From IMG/VR virus record IMGVR_UViG_3300025111_000094, positions 1 to 41,943 of that record: a stretch of 41,943 bases of DNA. The stretch is one strand, 5' to 3'. Every line of letters starts with the position of its first letter. Within the stretch, counting starts at the first letter, position 1. Of this stretch, positions 9,600-18,184 are shown one piece after another. The position numbers and the translations under genes are program-made. Under the pieces are notes generated by a model, which saw nothing but the letters and a program-made list of their open reading frames with translations, was not told the origin of the DNA and did not search any database. Source of the stretch: a virus.

Positions 9600-10562
9600 T
9601 CAATACCCCGTTACCGCGTTGATCAGCGTTGCCTGCATGCTGTACCCGGCGACCTGGTCTACCTCGGCTTTAAACGCTACAGCCGAGCCGAACAGGCCCT
9701 CCAGTGTGCCGAACGCATAGGCGGTATATTTGGCCTTGGGAATCGTGAGCTGCAACTTGTTCTTGAACGCATCCTCGATAATATCGCCGGTAAGCGTGAT
9801 ATCGATAGCCTGCGGCAGATTGTCCAGGAACTTCTGTCGGTTGGCCTCGGTTTCAAAATAGATCTCGTAGCCGCCCTCGATAGCAAATCTGCCGGACGAG
9901 ATAATATCCCTCGGGTCTCTGGACTGGCTGAGTGTCCGATAGGGCGCAGAGGCGTTATCGATGCTCAGTGTCCAGCTCTTAACGTCAAGGTTAAGGGTCC
10001 CGTCCAGCTTGAACTCGGTCTGGAAGAACATTAAAGGCTTCGGTGTACCGAATACCGCCGCGAACGCGGATGCAGTTTCTTCGGTTTTAAAGAGCACGTC
10101 AGCCGCGACCTGCCCTTTACCATCTACGGCTCCGGCCAGCGTAAGTTTCTTGATGACGGTCAGTGGGTAGCGCTTGATGCCCATGCCCCGGTCGACGAAG
10201 TAGGTGAATGAGGGAAACTGCGTCCGGTTATCCGGTTTGAAAATATGCTGGAACACGGTGGGCGAGTTTGTCGCGTCGGGCTGGGAGGTGGTAACCTTGC
10301 CGAGGCAGCCGAGCAGCAGATCACCTATGGTCTCGGCCTCAAGGTCTATGGCTGGCAGAGAACCACTGCCTTCGCGTATACCGGCTGCCGAAGGGAACGC
10401 TTCCTTGGAACCGCGTATTTTGTCGTCGGCAATGAGCAACGATTTATAGTCCAGGAGCGCCTCGGCTCCAACCGCCAGGAATTTCTGCGGCGCGGCTTCA
10501 GCCATTCCGCGTGTGGTTTCCTTTTTGAACCCGTATTTTTGATTGTCTATGGCAACTGGCAT
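9600..10562 (-). CDS. Major tail tube protein
   Basis: The product has 320 residues. It has the layout of the long tail-tube proteins of siphoviruses: an N-terminal QKYGFKKETTRGMAEA segment, two beta-rich halves with LTLAGAVDGKGQVAADVLFK and KSWTLSIDNASAPYRTLSQS stretches, and a C-terminal strand region. It forms the stacked hexamer rings of the tail tube. The gene lies between the tail terminator and the chaperone/tape-measure genes. No tail sheath gene is present anywhere in the window, so the tail is non-contractile. GGAGG lies nine bases upstream of the ATG. Confidence 0.8.
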   Translation of the reverse strand: MPVAIDNQKYGFKKETTRGMAEAAPQKFLAVGAEALLDYKSLLIADDKIRGSKEAFPSAAGIREGSGSLPAIDLEAETIGDLLLGCLGKVTTSQPDATNSPTVFQHIFKPDNRTQFPSFTYFVDRGMGIKRYPLTVIKKLTLAGAVDGKGQVAADVLFKTEETASAFAAVFGTPKPLMFFQTEFKLDGTLNLDVKSWTLSIDNASAPYRTLSQSRDPRDIISSGRFAIEGGYEIYFETEANRQKFLDNLPQAIDITLTGDIIEDAFKNKLQLTIPKAKYTAYAFGTLEGLFGSAVAFKAEVDQVAGYSMQATLINAVTGY

Positions 10563-10575
10563 ATAACAATACCTC

Positions 10576-11067
10576 CTATTTCCGACTTGTGGTCTCGACA
10601 GTGAATACCAGCGCAGAGGCCGTCATGTTCGCGTTTATGGTCGCCACCAGATTATCCTCCGGCGGCTCCCACTCGATAGCGTTCAGCATCGAGGATAAAA
10701 TCTGCCCGTTTTCAAGTGTCAGCCCATCGAGGTTTATGTTGTCGATAAGTAACTCGGCTATCTTCTGTGTTTCAAGAGTTTTGGTCTTGATCACCTGCTC
10801 CCGTGGGCCGAACGGCTTTACGAATACTATTCTGAAGTGGTAGCTGACCCTGTAAGTCTGTCCGGTCGTTATCCGCTCAAGATTGGTCGCCGGTGCTGGT
10901 TTTACGAATACCGCCGGGACATTGTCCGGCAGGTCTTCAAGCGCCGGGAACAGCTCAAGCGCGCCCAGCGCGGCAATCTTTAAACCCAGCACGTCGGCCA
11001 GATTCTCATTGATAAGCTCGACTATCCGCTCTGCTATAACTGTTTCGTGTAATCTTGGGGCGGGCAT
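10576..11067 (-). CDS. Tail terminator / minor tail protein (gpU-like position)
   Basis: The product has 163 residues. Its N-terminus (IAERIVELINENLADV) is helical, followed by strands around PAVFVKP and YRVSYHFRIVFVKP, the usual pattern of tail-terminator or tail-completion proteins. Its start overlaps the stop of the HK97 gp10-like gene by one base (TGATG). Its position directly before the tail tube fits a protein that ends tube growth and joins head to tail. The similarity is one of fold pattern and gene order rather than clear sequence identity. Confidence 0.55.
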   Translation of the reverse strand: MPAPRLHETVIAERIVELINENLADVLGLKIAALGALELFPALEDLPDNVPAVFVKPAPATNLERITTGQTYRVSYHFRIVFVKPFGPREQVIKTKTLETQKIAELLIDNINLDGLTLENGQILSSMLNAIEWEPPEDNLVATINANMTASALVFTVETTSRK

Positions 11068-11555
11068 CAGGTATGACCTCCCGCCTGCTGCAGGGCTTCC
11101 ATCAACCGCGACTGGAACACCAGTTGAATCCTGGGTGTTGCGCCCAATAACGCAGGCCGCAGATAAGGCTGCGCCCTGAACCCGCGCCGTTTGATGGCTC
11201 TGGCTATCACGAATGCCAGTCGTTCATCGCCAAGTTTGCGTCGTGCCCATGTTCTCAGATCTCCGGATGGCGGCGGCATAGCGCCCGACCATGGGTTCCG
11301 GCCTTCCTCAACGACTGAGGCATAGACCACACCCGAGCCGACCTCGCCGGTTATCTTGTTCCCTGCTTCGGCGACATTCTGCGCGATAGAAACACGCAAC
11401 AGTCCCCGGAAGACGGGGGTATAGAGCTTGGCATAGCTCTGGACCAGGATAGCCGACTCGCGCATAGCCCGCACGATGGCCGCACGAAGCCGCTGCGGTA
11501 ATTCCGGCAGCAGCTTTGTAATCCCGCCCTTTTCGTTCAGCGTTATGCGGATCAC
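11067..11555 (-). CDS. HK97 gp10-like neck/minor tail protein
   Basis: The product has 162 residues. An N-terminal helix is followed by AKLYTPVFRGLLRVSI and EVGSGVVYASVVEEGRNPW, which match the TPxxTGxLRxSI and VYAxxVExG pattern of the HK97 gp10 family. The C-terminal RAQPYLRPAL segment is the usual PFLRPAL ending. These proteins sit at the head-tail interface. The start overlaps the previous gene by four bases, so the connector genes are probably translated together. Confidence 0.8.
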   Translation of the reverse strand: MIRITLNEKGGITKLLPELPQRLRAAIVRAMRESAILVQSYAKLYTPVFRGLLRVSIAQNVAEAGNKITGEVGSGVVYASVVEEGRNPWSGAMPPPSGDLRTWARRKLGDERLAFVIARAIKRRGFRAQPYLRPALLGATPRIQLVFQSRLMEALQQAGGHT

Positions 11556-11875
11556 TTTTTCTCCTCTACAGTGGCTTCCAGATGATGGCCCCAGAAATTC
11601 TTTACATCCGTGGCGATAAACACTTCACCGTCCGACTCACGGATTATTTCGTAGTTCGCTTTAAGTTCGGTCGGGTTCAGGAACAGCCTGAACGTGCGTT
11701 TGGGTGTTTGGCCCATCACGTTGCGGCTGGACGGTGTTCCGCCGGGGTCGAACCGCGCTTTTATGCCGGTAGCCAGCACTTCATAGTCGTATACAGGCTG
11801 CCTGGTGCCTGGGACCATGCTCTGGACCGGCTTGCGGATGGTGATGTTGTCGTTAAGCAGTCGCTTTTCTATCAT
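11552..11875 (-). CDS. Head-tail adaptor (SPP1 gp16-like joining protein)
   Basis: The product has 107 residues and a compact beta-barrel pattern: NITIRKPVQ at the start, GIKARFDPGG in the middle and a closing ATVEEKK strand. Size and position, between the gp6-like connector and the gp10-like protein, fit the head-tail joining family that forms the ring below the connector. It overlaps both neighbours by four bases. The family call is moderately supported; the place in the virion follows from gene order. Confidence 0.62.
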   Translation of the reverse strand: MIEKRLLNDNITIRKPVQSMVPGTRQPVYDYEVLATGIKARFDPGGTPSSRNVMGQTPKRTFRLFLNPTELKANYEIIRESDGEVFIATDVKNFWGHHLEATVEEKK

Positions 11876-12465
11876 AGGGTGTATATCCTGAACCGTTTGC
11901 CCAATGCCGACCAGGCTCTATCAAGTTCATCGTTCAGCTTTTTAAAGCTCCGTGTCTGTGAGAAATCTCCGATACTCTCGTTGTCTACAAAGGGATTGAA
12001 TCTGGCTGACAGCGCGGTCTTGGCGACTATCAGCGTGGCCAGCTTATGTACGAGTGGGGGGACTTTTGAATACCCGTGCACGCCTCTAACAGTTATATTG
12101 CCTGTTCCGACCGGTGCCACCATGCCTTTAAGCTTTATAGTGCCGGTTTTGCTGTTCAGCGTGTAAGACTCCGGCCTGATGAACGTGTCATCCAGCTGGA
12201 CCGCGTGTATCTCAAGAACGGGGAAACAATCCAGGAATATGACAGCCGAATTATCCCCATCCAGGGTGTTTACGAACTGCCTGGCCCTGAAGCACATTCC
12301 GGACCGCTGATCTATCTCTTCTGAAGCTTCATCTATCCAGTCCGCCAGTACATCGTTTGGCGAGACCTCGCCGCCTGTCATCGCGGACACAGCGGCGGGG
12401 GTGGTATATAAAGTCGGGCTGACCTCTATAACCTGCTGGGACAGTAACGACGACAGAGAAGCCAT
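11872..12465 (-). CDS. Head-tail connector (gp6/gp15-like DNA packaging adaptor)
   Basis: The product has 197 residues. The segment DVLADWIDEASEEIDQRSGMCF is the helical motif typical of phage connector proteins that dock on the portal. A central beta-rich part (VIFLDCFPVLEIHAVQL, YTLNSKTGTIKLKG) and C-terminal helices follow, including LATLIVAKTALSARFNPF. It would form the ring directly below the portal. It is the first gene of a tightly overlapped connector-tail block. Confidence 0.72.
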   Translation of the reverse strand: MASLSSLLSQQVIEVSPTLYTTPAAVSAMTGGEVSPNDVLADWIDEASEEIDQRSGMCFRARQFVNTLDGDNSAVIFLDCFPVLEIHAVQLDDTFIRPESYTLNSKTGTIKLKGMVAPVGTGNITVRGVHGYSKVPPLVHKLATLIVAKTALSARFNPFVDNESIGDFSQTRSFKKLNDELDRAWSALGKRFRIYTL

Positions 12466-12466
12466 A

Positions 12467-12793
12467 TTAACCGGTCTCCCTGCTGCGCCGGTCGTACTCG
12501 GCCAGCTTCTTCTCGAACCTGGCGGTCAGTTCCGCAATAGCGGCCTGATTGGCTTTCTTGATGTCCGCCCGGCATTCAAGCGACAGTTCGCATATTTCGG
12601 CGAAGAACTCGAAGGCAGCCAGCGCCTCATTCAGCTTGGCGAAGTTGCCTTTAAGATTCTTGATGAACCGTCCGCGTTTAGCCTCAGCCGGTGTCATAGG
12701 TCGCTCGGCCTTGCTGCCGGTGAATACAAGCGCCTTTGGTGACTCGCCAGGCCGGTTGATATGCAGGACCGGATTCTCTCCGAACTGCGCCAT
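12467..12793 (-). CDS. Small helical structural-region protein, unknown function
   Basis: The product has 108 residues from the ATG at 12793, chosen because a strong GGGAGGT lies four bases upstream and the ATG follows the previous stop by one base. A longer frame reaching 12976 lies mostly inside the fibronectin-type gene and is not needed. The N-terminal part is extended (FGENPVLHINRPGESP). The rest is charged and helical with heptad-like spacing (NFAKLNEALAAFEFFAEI, then AAIAELTARFEKKLAEY). It could be a small head or connector accessory. I recognise no family. Confidence 0.6.
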   Translation of the reverse strand: MAQFGENPVLHINRPGESPKALVFTGSKAERPMTPAEAKRGRFIKNLKGNFAKLNEALAAFEFFAEICELSLECRADIKKANQAAIAELTARFEKKLAEYDRRSRETG

Positions 12794-12794
12794 G

Positions 12795-14126
12795 TTACCT
12801 CCCGCCGGTGCCGTCACCTGTGCCTGCAGTCTTGGAGGCGCTGGTATCGAGCACTGGAATATTGGTGGTGCCGTCAGTCCAGAAGGTCGTTGTGTCTTCC
12901 GCTTCAACCTTGTAGCTGTATGTCTGGCCGTCCACGGGGTAAGGCACATCCAAAGCCGGTCGGCGGTTGGAAACATTCGCGGCGCTGTCTTCGAAACTTA
13001 CTCGGCCCGAGCCTTTTGCGATAAGCGTGGAGTTGACCTTGACGGCCTGAGCGGGGTCGAATGACGAGCCGGGTGCGCGGAAGATGTTGTAGCCGTTCAC
13101 ATTCGCTTCCGCGACAGCGTCCCAGGACACAGATACCTTGTTCGAAGCCACCTCGGTCGCCAGATTTTGTGGGACCGAAGGAATAAGCTCAACAAACGCC
13201 AGATGGGGGTTCTGTGTCATTACCTCGCTGACAAGGCTGGAAGCATTACCCTGGTCGTCCATGCCGAACAGATAATACGTGAAGTCCTTGCCGTTATCCG
13301 GGTCCAGCGGTGTCTGGTCCTGGAATGAGGTCGCGGTCGACGGGATAGCCGAGCTTACGGCTGACACTCCCGGCGCTGCCAGGACATTGGCTTTGACAGG
13401 GATAGACACCGGTGCGTTGCCGGGTACCCGGTAAAGCTCGTAATGGTCCAGGTCCTGCAGTGTGGCCTGATAACGGATGGCGATTTTATTGCCAGCAGTG
13501 AACCCGCCTGCCAACTCGGTCAGAACACCGGTCGAGAGGTCAAGGTTGTAATGCGTGGCCAGGGTTTTAACTGACATGACCACCTGTTTGACCGCCGCAC
13601 CTGATGCGTGGGGGTAAAACAAGCCGTCCACCAGTGTTATATCTCCTGTCAGCGTGTTGACCGCTTTAACGCCGACATATTCCTCTTTGTTCGACACTCC
13701 GTCATCGAGGACTATGCTGGCACCGGCTATGATATCTCCGGGGACTGGCGTGCCAATATTGATTACACGCTGGCCGTGGATAGTGGATGCTGTCAGCGTT
13801 TTGACGTTAGAGGAGGCCGACGTGCGTTCATAAACGGTGAATGAGCCTGCCGCGATAGGGTCGAACTGCGTTTCATGCGCCGCGCTGGCGACGCCATCAG
13901 CCAGATCAGCTGAGCCGTCAGGGTTTTTAAACAGCTCTCCGCCTGTAAATTCGTTCTTGGTCGGTGCGGTCCAGTTGAGTGTGATGCGTGTTTTACCCTT
14001 TGGCGTCGGTCCGTCTATGAACTGGCTGGCCTGGATAAGTCCCAGGACAGCTGGCTCTGCCGACAGAATGTCAGCCGCAAGATTCCCGACCACCTGCTGT
14101 GATAACTGCGATTCTAGTATTGCCAT
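12795..14126 (-). CDS. Structural protein with fibronectin type III-like domains
   Basis: The product has 443 residues. The N-terminal ~220 residues are beta-rich with no recognised family. At least two Ig/FnIII-like repeats follow: one near 230-320 with YELYRVPGNAPVSI and FTYYLFGMDDQGNAS, and one near 330-430 with VSVSWDAVAEANVNGYNIFR and YSYKVEAED. These domains usually decorate heads or fibres and bind cell-surface carbohydrate weakly. It lies with two other fibre-like genes between the capsid gene and the connectors, which suggests a head-decoration or whisker role. Confidence 0.65.
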   Translation of the reverse strand: MAILESQLSQQVVGNLAADILSAEPAVLGLIQASQFIDGPTPKGKTRITLNWTAPTKNEFTGGELFKNPDGSADLADGVASAAHETQFDPIAAGSFTVYERTSASSNVKTLTASTIHGQRVINIGTPVPGDIIAGASIVLDDGVSNKEEYVGVKAVNTLTGDITLVDGLFYPHASGAAVKQVVMSVKTLATHYNLDLSTGVLTELAGGFTAGNKIAIRYQATLQDLDHYELYRVPGNAPVSIPVKANVLAAPGVSAVSSAIPSTATSFQDQTPLDPDNGKDFTYYLFGMDDQGNASSLVSEVMTQNPHLAFVELIPSVPQNLATEVASNKVSVSWDAVAEANVNGYNIFRAPGSSFDPAQAVKVNSTLIAKGSGRVSFEDSAANVSNRRPALDVPYPVDGQTYSYKVEAEDTTTFWTDGTTNIPVLDTSASKTAGTGDGTGGR

Positions 14127-14141
14127 TTTAGTTTCTCCTTG

Positions 14142-16589
14142 TTACGCGGGCCTTAATATCTTCAACCAGGAGCCCGCGCCAAAATACTTTGTTATGTCGT
14201 GTGATTTAACCTGAATCTGCGTGAGGTTGAGTCCGACGATGTTGTACGTGGTCAGCATTACATCTTCCATGGTCCAATACCAGGGGACGCCTTTATGCGT
14301 TTTTGCGATAAGGCAGGTGTAGTCATTCCCGGACTGATTGTGAATGTATCCCTCTATGAAGGCATGGTCATCCAGCTTGGTTATGACGGGTGCGGCTTCA
14401 GCGGCGTTCAGCGTTATAGTCCCGTCGTTGGCGTAAATGCGTCTGCGGCTCTGGTAATTCGTTAGAGTTGTCAGGTTGTTCATTATGAGTTGCGCTTCAA
14501 GATCTCCTGCTGTTCCCGACTTATCCCGGATAGAGAGGATGAATCTGTAAAGCTTGTGCGTGTCGAGATCGAGCCCCGTGACGACCGAGAACTGGCTGGC
14601 GGTACTGGCCAGTGTTTCCTCGTGGACTTTTATCCATGCCCCGACGCTGGCCGCGATGCTGATTTTGTTGGTTGCGCCGTCCTGCGTCAGTGTGATGTTC
14701 GTGCCCGCCTCAAGTTTTACGTCGCCCGCCAGCGGGGCGGCCTCGCCTGATTTTCTCACTCCCGAAACGAAAGTGGATGCTATCGTATTCGCCGCGCCGG
14801 AATTATCGGTTAACGTGCCCTTGTTGCCGATGATGCTGTTGCCGTAAACGCCGGAATTCAGCTCGATGTCCCCATGATTGGCTTCCACTAGATTATTAAT
14901 GCCGTTGGCTTCCAGCAGAATCTTGCCGCCGCCGACCAGTTTATTGCCCACGAAAGAGCCGTTAGGCCCCCTGATATAGAGCGCCATCTGGCCAGCGCCG
15001 GTGTAAATTATGTTGGAGCTTACGATGGAATCAAGCGAGGACGCTGAGGAATCGCTGCGCTCCACCAGTAATGCGCCCGCCGCCTGGGAATGGATGATGT
15101 TGTTCGTGAAAACAGTGTCCTGTGTCCGCAGTTGAACGAATATCCCTTCCGTGTATGAATTTTTGAAGATATTGTGGTGGATGTTGGTCTTGAAAACCAT
15201 GCCCACGCTGGCAGTGCTCAGGAAATGGAAATTTGTCCTTTGGTTTCCGTCAAAAACGCAGTGGGCGATCTCCCAACCGTAGGCCGAGCCGTTGGCTAGC
15301 CGTGTCATATGCAGCCTTAGCGTGTAGGTGTGTCCCTTGAACCGGCAGCGCAGGATTTTGACATGGTCGATGGTGTTGGTGCCGCCGCCGCTACCGGAAA
15401 GCAGCGCCGTGTCCTCGCCCTGCACAGACGTCCAGTCGAAGCCGATATCCAGGAATTCAATGAACTGGGAGGGATTTGGGAACGTGGAACTCACGAACAG
15501 GCTGGCGTTGAGCGCTAGGTTGGGCGCTTTAAGAATGGTGGCATCCATCCCCTGCCCCTGGATTCGCGTTCTAAGCTTGACCGTAAGCGCGCCAGTCAGC
15601 AGATAGGTGCCTTCCCGCAGGACGACAATGCCGCCATCTGTCCCGATGGTGTTCAATGCGGTCTGAATATTGGTCTGGTCGGTCGCTGCGACGCCGGACG
15701 GAGCAGCGACTATAACTTTGACATACCCGCCGCCGCTGGCTGCCGGTGTTGCTGGTTCCCATTGTGAGTTGGCAGAGACATATTTCAGGATCTGTCCGTC
15801 TGAGGGTGCCGTTGCAGAAACGGCCTTTGACTGCAACTTGGCAACAGTGGGTCCCGGATAATTACCGCTTAAATCCCCGCTGGCGGAGCCAGTCGGGGTT
15901 CTAGCGTTGCTATTTCGTGAATCGTTATCACCAACCGCAATGGGGTTGTTTGCGACTGCGGGTGCGACCGAGAGTTTGGTGATGCCTTTAACAGCATCTG
16001 AAGCGTCAGCAGGTCCGGCTGCGCCAGCCGCATTTATTGTGACGTCGCCGGTGCCGTCGGACGGAGTGACCGTTATATTGTTCCCGGCGATTATCTTGGA
16101 AACCGAGGTCCGTGCCGTGTTGCTTAACGGAACTGAGATACCGGGATTTGTGGCGGTGTTGCCATCGTCTGTGTATGTGGCAGTCGATTCGCCGGATACA
16201 GTTGCTAGGTATTTCTGTCCGCCTGAGGCTGTGGATTTATAAATCTTGTAGTTGGCCGCACCTTTTACGGTCTCCCATTGCAGGATAACCGGCTGCGCGA
16301 TAGTTGGTTGGGTAACTTGTGCCTCTACAGTAGCCGGGATTTTACCTTCCGTGGTCTCGCCAGCAGCGTTGACCGCCGTTATCTTGTAAAAATATGCGGT
16401 GCTGCCCACCAGATTGGCACCGGCTGCACCGCTGCCGAGTGTCGCGGCCAGCGTTCTCGGGGGCCTTAGCAACGCCTGTTGAGTATGCGCGTCCATGGTA
16501 TCCAGATTGGCGTTCGCGCCCTGCCCCCAGTTAAGGTCGCCGGTATCACGCTTTGAAAATTTCAACTTATCAGTAAATGTTTCTGCCAT
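14142..16589 (-). CDS. Tailspike/fibre-like protein with pectate-lyase-type beta-helix
   Basis: The product has 815 residues. Residues 1-30 (FSKRDTGDLNWGQGANANLD) look like a virion-binding head. Residues ~40-150 contain an FnIII-like unit (STAYFYKITAVNAAGET, ANYKIYKSTASGGQKYLAT). About 300-600 is a right-handed parallel beta-helix, with YLLTGALTVKLRTRIQGQG and repeated NxI/NxF turns such as IHHNIFKNSY, FTNNIIHS and IVSSNIIY. The last ~150 residues form a C-terminal domain. Such proteins bind or cut surface polysaccharide; no catalytic residues are obvious to me. It lies in the capsid-connector block rather than after the tail hub. Confidence 0.72.
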   Translation of the reverse strand: MAETFTDKLKFSKRDTGDLNWGQGANANLDTMDAHTQQALLRPPRTLAATLGSGAAGANLVGSTAYFYKITAVNAAGETTEGKIPATVEAQVTQPTIAQPVILQWETVKGAANYKIYKSTASGGQKYLATVSGESTATYTDDGNTATNPGISVPLSNTARTSVSKIIAGNNITVTPSDGTGDVTINAAGAAGPADASDAVKGITKLSVAPAVANNPIAVGDNDSRNSNARTPTGSASGDLSGNYPGPTVAKLQSKAVSATAPSDGQILKYVSANSQWEPATPAASGGGYVKVIVAAPSGVAATDQTNIQTALNTIGTDGGIVVLREGTYLLTGALTVKLRTRIQGQGMDATILKAPNLALNASLFVSSTFPNPSQFIEFLDIGFDWTSVQGEDTALLSGSGGGTNTIDHVKILRCRFKGHTYTLRLHMTRLANGSAYGWEIAHCVFDGNQRTNFHFLSTASVGMVFKTNIHHNIFKNSYTEGIFVQLRTQDTVFTNNIIHSQAAGALLVERSDSSASSLDSIVSSNIIYTGAGQMALYIRGPNGSFVGNKLVGGGKILLEANGINNLVEANHGDIELNSGVYGNSIIGNKGTLTDNSGAANTIASTFVSGVRKSGEAAPLAGDVKLEAGTNITLTQDGATNKISIAASVGAWIKVHEETLASTASQFSVVTGLDLDTHKLYRFILSIRDKSGTAGDLEAQLIMNNLTTLTNYQSRRRIYANDGTITLNAAEAAPVITKLDDHAFIEGYIHNQSGNDYTCLIAKTHKGVPWYWTMEDVMLTTYNIVGLNLTQIQVKSHDITKYFGAGSWLKILRPA

Positions 16590-16600
16590 TGTGCGTTACC

Positions 16601-17026
16601 TCAAAATCCGAATGGTTCTAGCCCGAATGGGGCCTCGCTCCAGCCCCTTACCGGTGTGCCCCAGGGCCGGGAATTGAAGGGCATGAGATCGAACCCGCCT
16701 GCATCCGGTTGGCCGTAAGGTCCGTTGCCGTATAATCCCTCACCCCAGCCTGACTCCTCGACTGCGACCATAGTGTAAAACCTATCAGGACCAGCGTCAG
16801 CTTCATGGTCGTCATACTGAAATACCCCGTTGCCCAAGACTTCTTCGTCTGCTATCCGCCTGCCCAGTTCGTTCTTTACGGCTGATTTATACAGCCTGAA
16901 CCCGCATATCCGCCGGTCGGCGCGTAATCCCTGCGGGTAGTCTGACCAGGTCAACCTGATAAACCCCGGCTCGACAGCCGCCACCCTGAAATTGGGGGGC
17001 GGGGGTAGCGGAAATGGATGCGCCAC
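16601..17026 (-). CDS. Small fibronectin type III-like structural protein
   Basis: The product has 141 residues. Residues ~10-90 form one FnIII-like unit: PNFRVAAVEPGFIRLTWSDY, then ICGFRLYKSAV, then DRFYTMVAVEESGWG. A Gly/Pro/Phe-rich tail with repeated GPYG and PFG motifs follows, which looks like a flexible attachment segment. It is the first of three consecutive fibre or decoration genes behind the capsid gene. It may be a head fibre or the anchor for the larger proteins. There is no clear family beyond the domain pattern. Confidence 0.58.
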   Translation of the reverse strand: MAHPFPLPPPPNFRVAAVEPGFIRLTWSDYPQGLRADRRICGFRLYKSAVKNELGRRIADEEVLGNGVFQYDDHEADAGPDRFYTMVAVEESGWGEGLYGNGPYGQPDAGGFDLMPFNSRPWGTPVRGWSEAPFGLEPFGF

Positions 17027-17029
17027 GGG

Positions 17030-17242
17030 TTATCTCCTTTTTTTGGCTTTCTCGGGCGGTCCTGCCGGTTCCTCGGCTGCCAGTTCGGTGTAGCCGCTCT
17101 TGAGCAGCCGGTCCCGTGTTTCCGGCAGTCTGACCGTACAGAGTCCGTCCACGACCTCTACGGTCCCTTCGGCATAGGACGCCTCTATGACCGGGGCGTC
17201 CTTTGTGCCGAGCGGCGGGTACAGCTTCTTAAGTCTGAACAT
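17030..17242 (-). CDS. Small protein downstream of major capsid, unknown
   Basis: The product has 70 residues, beginning MFRLKKLYPP. A small beta-rich part (EASYAEGTVEVVDGLCTVRLPE) is followed by a basic, Pro-rich tail. Short proteins with a VxVxDGxxxVxLPE pattern often follow the major capsid gene, where gpFI-like or other head completion proteins are found. The gene starts nine bases after the capsid stop and is surely co-expressed with it. The role is inferred only from position. Confidence 0.6.
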   Translation of the reverse strand: MFRLKKLYPPLGTKDAPVIEASYAEGTVEVVDGLCTVRLPETRDRLLKSGYTELAAEEPAGPPEKAKKRR

Positions 17243-17251
17243 TCAGCCCCC

Positions 17252-18154
17252 TTAGAGAGTCACACCGGCCAGGCGCGACGCTTTTATGTCGTTGGCCAGC
17301 ACCAGCGTGATATCTTCGAAGATTTCGAACTCGCTGCCCTGCGACGATTTGGGCGGAAGCCGCAGCATCTGCAGGGGGGTAAGCTCGGCCACCCAGACAG
17401 CGCTGGTATCCAGGATGAAGATGTCCGTGCAGTTAGAGGCCGTGCCCTGCGTCTGCGCGTCCGATACCCAGATAGACCGGAAGATCGGAATGCCGTTGTA
17501 GGTCTGCACCCGGAATCCGCCTTTTACCTCCATCGTGTCCGTAAACCGTTGCTGCGCCTGCAGGAGCGAGTTCAGTTTACGGTTCGCTTTCTTCGACATG
17601 ATAATCATGCCGGGGATGCCACGGTTGAGGTCGATGGCCGCGTCCATCAGTTCGAGGGTCAACGGCGCACCATTTGCACCGGCTACGGCAACCTGCCCCG
17701 CAGGGATAAGCTTCCGGAGGCCGTCAAACTGCTTGGGGTTAGCGGACGAGTCGCCGTTTATGAGCGCGTTCTCTTCGGTGTCGCGCACATTCTGGAGCCC
17801 GTTCTCCACTTCCTCGGCTTCGATGTCCAGAAGAGACTTGCCGACCGCCTGTAGTTTCCTTGTTACTTTGCGGCGGTCCAGGATGCTTTTATAGGGGAAG
17901 GACTTGGGGATATACTGCCCCTGTGTTTCGGACGGTTCCTCGGTGTCGTTTACGAAGCTCGCACCCGCGCCGCGCGATGTGCGCTGGCTCAACAGCCATG
18001 CGGCTCCCGCACCCGGTTTACGCGGCAGATTCACGCGCAACGGGTTGTTTATCTCAATGAGCTCCTGCAGTACCCGGTCCATCACCGGCTGCTGCAGGGT
18101 ACCGCCCGCACCCGCCATGTCCAGCGCCTTCTTAAGCTGCTCTAAATCATTCAT
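17252..18154 (-). CDS. Major capsid protein (HK97 fold)
   Basis: The product has 300 residues. Position after the prohead protease and content fit an HK97-type capsid protein. There is a short N-arm (first ~35 residues), then ELIEINNPLRVNLPRKPG, an E-loop-like region near 60-95, a spine helix region around LLDIEAEEVENGLQNVRD, the GIPGMIIMSKKANRKLNSL segment before the P-domain strands, and a C-terminal VLANDIKASRLAGV strand. It forms the icosahedral shell. GGAGG lies ten bases before the ATG. There is no long N-terminal delta domain, so assembly should depend on the separate scaffold made from the upstream gene. Confidence 0.85.
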   Translation of the reverse strand: MNDLEQLKKALDMAGAGGTLQQPVMDRVLQELIEINNPLRVNLPRKPGAGAAWLLSQRTSRGAGASFVNDTEEPSETQGQYIPKSFPYKSILDRRKVTRKLQAVGKSLLDIEAEEVENGLQNVRDTEENALINGDSSANPKQFDGLRKLIPAGQVAVAGANGAPLTLELMDAAIDLNRGIPGMIIMSKKANRKLNSLLQAQQRFTDTMEVKGGFRVQTYNGIPIFRSIWVSDAQTQGTASNCTDIFILDTSAVWVAELTPLQMLRLPPKSSQGSEFEIFEDITLVLANDIKASRLAGVTL

Positions 18155-18184
18155 GTCTATATTCCTCCTGACTCGTTTTTGGAT

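Noticed and set aside
9220-9603. Programmed -1 frameshift producing a longer tail chaperone, as in lambda G/GT.
   Set aside because: No second frame of suitable length or slippery site was found between tail tube and tape measure.
17018-17854. A 278-codon plus-strand frame opposite the major capsid gene.
   Set aside because: It is the mirror frame of the capsid and small head genes, with an Arg/His/Gln-rich shadow composition and no motif.
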